Positions 59,137 through 64,000 of a stretch of 64,000 bases of DNA are shown here, in pieces. A model generated the notes under the pieces. That model was not told where the DNA came from. It saw nothing but the letters and a program-made list of their open reading frames with translations, and searched no databases. The stretch is from Hymenobacter properus. Lineage in GTDB: Bacteria > Bacteroidota > Bacteroidia > Cytophagales > Hymenobacteraceae. Location: assembly GCF_015694735.1 (NCBI RefSeq), contig NZ_JADQDP010000001.1, forward strand, positions 1,116,001 through 1,180,000. Direction: 5' to 3'. The stretch's first letter is position 1. Every line of letters starts with the position of its first letter. Made by a program: the position numbers and the translations under genes.

Positions 59137-61518
59137 ATGAAGAAACTTACTCTGCTGGCGCTGCTGGCGGCGGCCAGCTGCTGGCACACCGTCTCGGCGC
59201 AAACTACTGCGATTACCATTGCGGCGGCGCGGGCCCTGGCCCCCACCACCAACGGCACGCAAGGCCCCACCGTGACGGTGCGCGGCATCGTGACGAACGG
59301 GGCCGAGCTGGGCTCCTCGGCGAGCATCATCCGCTACATTCAGGACGGCACGGCCGGCATCGGGGTGTACAGCACGGGCGGCGCTTCGGGCGCGCTGGTG
59401 TCGCCGCTGGTACCCGGCGACAGCATTGAAGTAACCGGCGGCCTGAAAATGTTCCGTGGCCTGCTCGAAATTGACCCCATCAACTCGCTGACTGTATTGG
59501 CCGGCAACCGGCCCGTGCCGGCGCCGGTGGTATTTACGGCTGCCAACGCGGCCAGTGCTTTTGCCGAGCAGTACGAAGGCATGCTGGTGCGCATCAACGG
59601 CCTGACGTCGATGACGACGCACCCCACGGCTTGCACCACCTCGGGTTCGCCGGTGTCGGCCTTCGCGGCCAACACCTCGTACCGCCTCAACGGCAACTGC
59701 AACTACATCACCTACGTGCCCACCAACTCGACGGGCCCCGACGGCCTGATTGGCAAGCCCAGCCCGACCGGCACGTTCGACGCCATTGGGGTCATGAGCC
59801 AGTATTCGTCGTCGGCTACCTCCATCACCGGTGGCTACCAGCTGCTGAACCGCAAGTACAGCGACTTCCTGCAGGGGCTGACGCCGAACCTGACCAACAC
59901 GCCGGTGCCGACGACCATCACGACCACCAGCCTGACCATCGACTATACCACCCAGAACGCGGGTAACACGCAGCTGGCTTACGCCACCACGGCGGCCGGC
60001 CCCTTCACCACCGTGGCCGGCAACACGGCCCTCACCACCTCCCACACCCAGACGCTTTCCGGCCTGCAGCCCGCCACCATCTACTACATCCAGGCGGTGT
60101 CGGTGAACAGCGTGGGCCGCTCGGAATCGCGCGTGGTGCCCATGATTACGGCTTCGCTGTCGTCGGGCGTGATTAAGAACTTCTTCAACAACACGGTGGA
60201 CGCCTCGCTGGCTCTGCCCGGCAACGCGGCCGTGGTTATGCTCAACGGCGCCGCTCCTGATACGCTGGTGCGCTACATCAACCGCGCCACCCAGACGCTG
60301 GACATTGCCATCTATAACTGGAACAACGCCACGATTCTGAACGCGGTGAATGCCGCCTTCGCCCGCGGCGTGCGGGTGCGTGTGATTTACGAGGACGACA
60401 ACGCCAACGTGAGCATCAACAGCCTGAATACCGGCATCCGCCGCATTTCGCGCCCCAACACGGCCGGCAGCACCACCAGCAGCATCATGCACAACAAGTT
60501 TGTGATTGTGGATGCCAACAGCACCAACCCCAACGTGCCATGGGTGTGGACGGGCTCAATGAACTGGACCGGCGCCCAGCTCACCACCGACCGCAACAAC
60601 GTCATCGCCATTCAGGACCAGTCGCTGGCCCGCGTCTACACCGTGGAGTTTGAAGAAATGTGGGGTTCCAACACGGCCACGCCCGGCACCAGCACCTTCG
60701 GCTCGCGCAAAACCGACAACACGCCGCACTTCCTGAACATCGGCGGCAAGTCGGTGGAGTCGTACTTCTCGCCCACCGACAACGTGAACGGCCGCCTGCT
60801 GCAGGCCATTGCCTCGGCCGATAATGACCTGCACTTCGAGTCCATGCTCATCACCCGCGCCGACCTGGCCCGCGCCATTGCCCTGCAGGTGACGCAGCGC
60901 GGCATCGGCACCTGCTCCGACGGCCTCGTGAACGACACCAGCGGCACGGCCGGCTACTCGTTCCGCCTCATGCAGGCCGGGCTGGGCAACCGCCTGCTCA
61001 TCAAGCGCTCGAACGCCGGCTTCGGCATCATGCACCACAAAACCCTGATTGTGGACGCCGGCGCCAGCCAGTCGGACCCCACGGTGTTCGTGGGCTCGCA
61101 CAACTGGACGCTTTCGGCTGATACCGAAAACGACGAAAACACCCTCGTGGTGCACGATGGCCGCGTAACCAACCGCTACTACCAGGAATATGCTGCCCGC
61201 ATTGCCGAGCAAAACGTGAGCGGTGTGACGGTGTGCCGCCTCACCCTGGCCACCAAGGCCGGCACGGTGCAAACCAGCACCATGCAGGTGTACCCCAACC
61301 CCGCCCGCGGCAGCTTCAACCTGCGCCTGGCCAGCAGCACCGCCCGCACCGCTACCGTGGTGCTGCGCGACGTGACCGGCCGCGTAGTGCTGACCCAAAC
61401 CCAGCCCCTGAACGGCACCGACCTATCGGTTGACGCCACGGCGCTGAAATCGGGCCTGTACATGGTGCAGGTGACCACGCCGGAATTCACTCAGGTGAGC
61501 CGCGTGGTGGTGCAGTAA
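59137..61518 (+). CDS. T9SS-secreted phospholipase D-fold protein
   Basis: A 793-residue exported protein. In order: signal peptide (ends at TVSAQ), OB-like domain (about 25-130), an accessory domain, a fibronectin-type domain (about 255-335), then two phospholipase D-fold halves with HNKFVIVD (about residue 451) and HHKTLIVD (about 631), the two HxKx4D motifs needed for a complete active site; each is followed by GSxNWT. The C-terminus is a type-A T9SS sorting domain (VYPNPARGSFNLRL to SGLYMVQVTT). PLD-fold enzymes with two such motifs can be phospholipases or endonucleases; the OB domain would suit nucleic-acid binding (inference). A strong terminator follows. Confidence 0.88.
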   Translation: MKKLTLLALLAAASCWHTVSAQTTAITIAAARALAPTTNGTQGPTVTVRGIVTNGAELGSSASIIRYIQDGTAGIGVYSTGGASGALVSPLVPGDSIEVTGGLKMFRGLLEIDPINSLTVLAGNRPVPAPVVFTAANAASAFAEQYEGMLVRINGLTSMTTHPTACTTSGSPVSAFAANTSYRLNGNCNYITYVPTNSTGPDGLIGKPSPTGTFDAIGVMSQYSSSATSITGGYQLLNRKYSDFLQGLTPNLTNTPVPTTITTTSLTIDYTTQNAGNTQLAYATTAAGPFTTVAGNTALTTSHTQTLSGLQPATIYYIQAVSVNSVGRSESRVVPMITASLSSGVIKNFFNNTVDASLALPGNAAVVMLNGAAPDTLVRYINRATQTLDIAIYNWNNATILNAVNAAFARGVRVRVIYEDDNANVSINSLNTGIRRISRPNTAGSTTSSIMHNKFVIVDANSTNPNVPWVWTGSMNWTGAQLTTDRNNVIAIQDQSLARVYTVEFEEMWGSNTATPGTSTFGSRKTDNTPHFLNIGGKSVESYFSPTDNVNGRLLQAIASADNDLHFESMLITRADLARAIALQVTQRGIGTCSDGLVNDTSGTAGYSFRLMQAGLGNRLLIKRSNAGFGIMHHKTLIVDAGASQSDPTVFVGSHNWTLSADTENDENTLVVHDGRVTNRYYQEYAARIAEQNVSGVTVCRLTLATKAGTVQTSTMQVYPNPARGSFNLRLASSTARTATVVLRDVTGRVVLTQTQPLNGTDLSVDATALKSGLYMVQVTTPEFTQVSRVVVQ

Positions 61519-61534
61519 GCACTAATTAAGCATT

Positions 61535-61573
61535 AAAAAAAGGCGGCCTCCTAACGGGAGGCCGCCTTTTTTT
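61535..61573 (+). terminator. Rho-independent terminator
   Basis: GGCGGCCTCC pairs with GGAGGCCGCC (loop of five), flanked by seven A and seven T; ends the PLD-fold gene. Confidence 0.9.
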
Positions 61574-61635
61574 GTGTTCGGGTATCATTCAATTATCCCG
61601 CCGTTGCGTTTCAGACTCAAAACCCTTTCACTGCT

Positions 61636-62328
61636 ATGAGATTTTTGCTGCTATCCGTTTGCCTGCTGTTCACTTTCCGGGCAATGGGTCAGAAGGTTTC
61701 CAACGTTGATTTTGACGAAATCAAGCGCGAAACCACCAACCCTGGCTCGCCCTACTACTTTCCCAAGCAATTGACGCGGCTGCAAGCTTCGGACTCGACC
61801 TTGCAGGCGAAGGACTACCATTACCTCTACTACGGGCAGATTTTTCAGCCGAGCTATAACCCAGAAGCTGCTGCTGAAGCATCCGAAGCCTTCACCAAAG
61901 CCTTTGCCGCCAAGCAGTACCGCGAAGCCCTGGCGCTGGGTGCCAAAGACCTGCGCGCCCACCCCTTCAACCTGCGTCTCACCACCGAAATGATAGTGTG
62001 CGCCAGCCAGGCCAGCGGCCGCCGCCTCGCCCAGCGCTACGCCAACCGCTACTTTGGCCTGCTCCGGGCCCTGCGCAGCAGCGGCGACGGCCACAGCCCC
62101 GCCACGGCTTTTGTGGTGCCCACGGTAGACGACGAGTACACCCTGATGGGCTATTACAACCTGGATTTTAGCGAGCAGTCGCGAACGGGCACCACCGATG
62201 TCTTCACTTTGAAGCCCATGGCCGAAGCCTCGGCGGGTGATGCCCAGCAGCACTTTAATGGCAATAGAATCTACTTCAATGTCAGTCAGCCGCTGAATTA
62301 TTTGGGTGGGCTGATTAAAGACAAGTAG
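61636..62328 (+). CDS. DUF4919 exported protein
   Basis: A 230-residue protein with a signal peptide (MRFLLLSVCLLFTFRAMGQ) and the DUF4919 layout: NVDFDEIKRETTNPGSPYYFPKQL is split here as DFDEIKRETTNPGSPYYFP, a TPR-like helical centre (QYREALALGAKDL) and a C-terminal DVFTLKPMAEAS/IYFNVSQPLNYL strand region. Family function unknown. It has its own upstream region after the PLD terminator and converges with the CDP-alcohol transferase gene. Confidence 0.82.
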   Translation: MRFLLLSVCLLFTFRAMGQKVSNVDFDEIKRETTNPGSPYYFPKQLTRLQASDSTLQAKDYHYLYYGQIFQPSYNPEAAAEASEAFTKAFAAKQYREALALGAKDLRAHPFNLRLTTEMIVCASQASGRRLAQRYANRYFGLLRALRSSGDGHSPATAFVVPTVDDEYTLMGYYNLDFSEQSRTGTTDVFTLKPMAEASAGDAQQHFNGNRIYFNVSQPLNYLGGLIKDK

Positions 62329-62350
62329 CTTTTCTAATTAAGTAATCGTC

Positions 62351-62953
62351 TCACCCATTCAGCAGCTTGTAGCGCCGGATGGGCCGGCCGCGCCGCAGCT
62401 GCCAAGCGTGGTAGGCGGTGGGGACGTCGTTGGTCCACCGCCGCAGCAGAAGCACAATGACCACAATTTCAAGCCGGCTGGCCACGCCAATGCCGAATGA
62501 GGCTTGAAATAACCACCCGGCGTCGCCAGTGGTCAATAGCTGAATGAGAGCGGCCAGCGAAACTAGCACCCAGGCCTTAGCGCCCCACGAATGTGTGGCC
62601 ACCTCCTTGCGAAACCGTAGCAGCGAAACGGCATACGTCAGCCCTTCCAGCAGCACCAGCAGCCAAAGCTGCGCTGTGTGCCGTGCGAAAAAGCCCGGCC
62701 AGGCCAGGTAAGTGGCTCCGAGCACCAATACCCAAAAAATCTGGTCAACTGCGGAATCGAGCCGGCGCAGCTTTTCGGTGGAAAGGCTCAGGTGGCGGGC
62801 CACGATGCCATCAAACACATCGGTGAGCACGCCCAGGGCCAGCAGCCCCACGGCTAGGGCGGCAAAGTGGGCCACAGCCTGGTAGCTAAGAACCAGCAGC
62901 GCCCCGCCGATGACCAGCCGGGAATAGATAAGCAACAGTGGAACTTGCTTCAC
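62351..62953 (-). CDS. CDP-alcohol phosphatidyltransferase-family protein
   Basis: A 200-residue membrane enzyme with about six helices. The active-site motif reads DGIVAR, then eight residues, then LRRLDSAVD, which keeps both Asp pairs of the CDP-alcohol phosphotransferase motif but replaces the usual second Gly with Leu. Family members join CDP-diacylglycerol to an alcohol (glycerol phosphate, inositol, serine); the acceptor is unknown. The start is probably GTG 62953; the in-frame frame upstream to 63058 is Arg/Pro-rich and overlaps the YiaA gene. Confidence 0.8.
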   Translation of the reverse strand: MKQVPLLLIYSRLVIGGALLVLSYQAVAHFAALAVGLLALGVLTDVFDGIVARHLSLSTEKLRRLDSAVDQIFWVLVLGATYLAWPGFFARHTAQLWLLVLLEGLTYAVSLLRFRKEVATHSWGAKAWVLVSLAALIQLLTTGDAGWLFQASFGIGVASRLEIVVIVLLLRRWTNDVPTAYHAWQLRRGRPIRRYKLLNG

Positions 62954-62987
62954 AGCGGCCTTGGGGCAAAGTGAGCGGCGCGGCAGG

Positions 62988-63428
62988 CTACTGGGCGAGG
63001 TCGGCCGACGTGGGCGGGTTGGCGTGTAGGCTGTCGCGGGTGTTTTTCTGCACGGCAATGGCCCCGAACAAGCTCAGCACGAAGGCCATGCCGTAGAATC
63101 CCTTTTCACTCAGCGTGAGCGTGGCATTCCACAAACCGACTGTGAGTAGCAGCACCGTGAGTAGCACCGACACCCAGCTAATGCCGTAATAGAGGTTCGT
63201 AACGGGAATGCCTTCGAGGCGGTCGCGCACGCTTTTCTGCACCGAAATGGCGGCGAACAGGCCGTACATCAGCACGGTGAAGTAGTAGCCCTTTTCATTC
63301 AGGGCCATTTGCGCATTCCAGAGGCCGATGTTGAAGGCAACGATGCCCAGAAGCAAGGCCACCCAGGAGGCGGCGATGAAGGCCGAAGAAGTTTGCTGAA
63401 GGCGCGGGTTGGTGGCAGCGGGACTCAT
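62988..63428 (-). CDS. YiaA/YiaB-like membrane protein
   Basis: A 146-residue inner-membrane protein with two copies of the two-helix YiaA/B domain: AFNIGLWNAQMALNEKGYYF...SVQKSVRDR and LTVGLWNATLTLSEKGFYG...AVQKNTRDS. Function unknown. ATG 63428 is chosen (MSPAATNPRL); the extension to 63515 is not family-like. Its stop is 34 bases upstream of the CDP-alcohol transferase start, so the two may form an operon. Confidence 0.88.
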   Translation of the reverse strand: MSPAATNPRLQQTSSAFIAASWVALLLGIVAFNIGLWNAQMALNEKGYYFTVLMYGLFAAISVQKSVRDRLEGIPVTNLYYGISWVSVLLTVLLLTVGLWNATLTLSEKGFYGMAFVLSLFGAIAVQKNTRDSLHANPPTSADLAQ

Positions 63429-63685
63429 AGGAATTAGGGGGGCAAGGTCGTGGTTATGGCTTGCGACCCACGCGGCGTTGCGTTTTGGCCGAAGCGCTGC
63501 AAACGTACTCCCCACCTACTCCCGGCCGCCAGCTGATTTTTGCTTTTTCCAGACTTTTCAGGTTGCTCTCTTGGCTTCCTCGCAGCCTACAAAATACCAC
63601 AAACAAGAAACCCAGGCCTTATTTTGGCCTGGATTTCTCTTTTTTTCAAGGACATTAGTGGCGTCCCGCCGCCAAGTAAAATACG

Positions 63686-64000
63686 CTACTTCAGCACGGC
63701 AATGGTGACGCCGTCGCCGCCGCGGTCGGCGTGCTCGTCGGCCACGCTGGCCACGGCGCGCTGCGAGCGCAGATAGTCGCGCACCACCTGGCGCAGCACC
63801 CCATTGCCGCGGCCGTGAAGGAACTTGATTTCGGGCATGCCCAGCATCACGGCGTCGTCCACGAAGCTCATGGTTTTGGTGAGGGCGTCTTCGGCACGCT
63901 CGCCGCGCAGGTCGAGCGTGGGGCTGAAGCCGGCCATGCGGTCGGTGATGTTGAGGCCGTTGCCGCCCCCTCCGCCGCCACCCAGCTTGCCGGCTTTGGC
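63686..64000 (-). CDS. mutS2: Endonuclease MutS2, C-terminal Smr domain (partial)
   Basis: The last 104 residues of a gene that continues past the window end. After a Gly-rich linker come the Smr-domain landmarks LDLRGERAEDAL and FLHGRGNGVLRQVVRDYL with the conserved HGRG. This combination at the end of a long protein is typical of MutS2, which suppresses recombination and rescues collided ribosomes in some bacteria. Only the Smr part can be seen here, so another Smr protein is possible. Confidence 0.8.
   Translation of the reverse strand, partial: AKAGKLGGGGGGGNGLNITDRMAGFSPTLDLRGERAEDALTKTMSFVDDAVMLGMPEIKFLHGRGNGVLRQVVRDYLRSQRAVASVADEHADRGGDGVTIAVLK

Overview
The window reads as a chromosomal segment of a GC-rich Bacteroidetes of the Cytophagales, most like Hymenobacter (inference from gene content; no search was run). 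Pointers are type IX secretion sorting domains on large secreted proteins, a one-subunit SdhC cytochrome b followed by SdhA and SdhB, FHS-type sugar permease, YiaA/B, DUF4919 and DUF2306 proteins, and -7 promoter boxes of the Bacteroidetes type TAnnTTTG. About 55 protein genes were found. No rRNA, tRNA, CRISPR array, prophage or transposase gene was seen.

Layout. 1-7000: a PfkB sugar kinase, a zinc-ribbon membrane protein, a secreted alpha/beta hydrolase, an EamA exporter, a MORN/TonB-C-like secreted protein and aconitase, all on the minus strand. 7-15.4 kb: a TlpA-like lipoprotein, a tandem UspA protein, a cytochrome P450, a small CxxC protein, a polyprenyl diphosphate synthase, a hydrolase-folK pair and fabD. 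15.4-21.6 kb: two tandem proteins of nearly 1000 residues with gliding-motility-type C-terminal domains. 21.8-26 kb: sdhCAB and a DUF3817 protein. 26-35 kb: two divergent MFS transporters, a MATE exporter, an FMN reductase, DUF2062 and YihY membrane proteins, a DbpA-like DEAD-box helicase and a small phosphatase-like protein. 35-45 kb: two tandem beta-barrel-like proteins, an MtfA peptidase fused to SEC-C, a DUF1259 protein, an M2 (ACE-like) peptidase, a fasciclin lipoprotein, an outer-membrane protein and a pirin. 45-52 kb: an XRE/S24 regulator, two related WENDEWW proteins, DUF2306, RecQ and an RlmL-like methyltransferase. 52-64 kb: lipoproteins, an FHS sugar permease, KptA, MurB, an OB-domain protein, a secreted phospholipase-D-fold protein, DUF4919, a CDP-alcohol transferase, YiaA and the end of MutS2.

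Central metabolism is represented by aconitase and succinate dehydrogenase; envelope and secretion by murB, fabD, polyprenyl synthase and the T9SS cargo; RNA work by the DEAD-box helicase, KptA and the methyltransferase. Four pairs of neighbouring genes look like tandem duplications.

Three non-coding signals stand out. (1) Seven intergenic inverted-repeat elements are built from a REP-like hairpin whose short stem changes in a compensated way between copies while the loop GAGCGCAGC stays; one sits inside the sdhA-sdhB gap. (2) At eight genes a -7 box ends exactly four bases before the start codon, which predicts leaderless mRNAs and resolves several start codons. (3) A six-unit array of GYACAA at a 20-22 bp period lies between kptA and murB.
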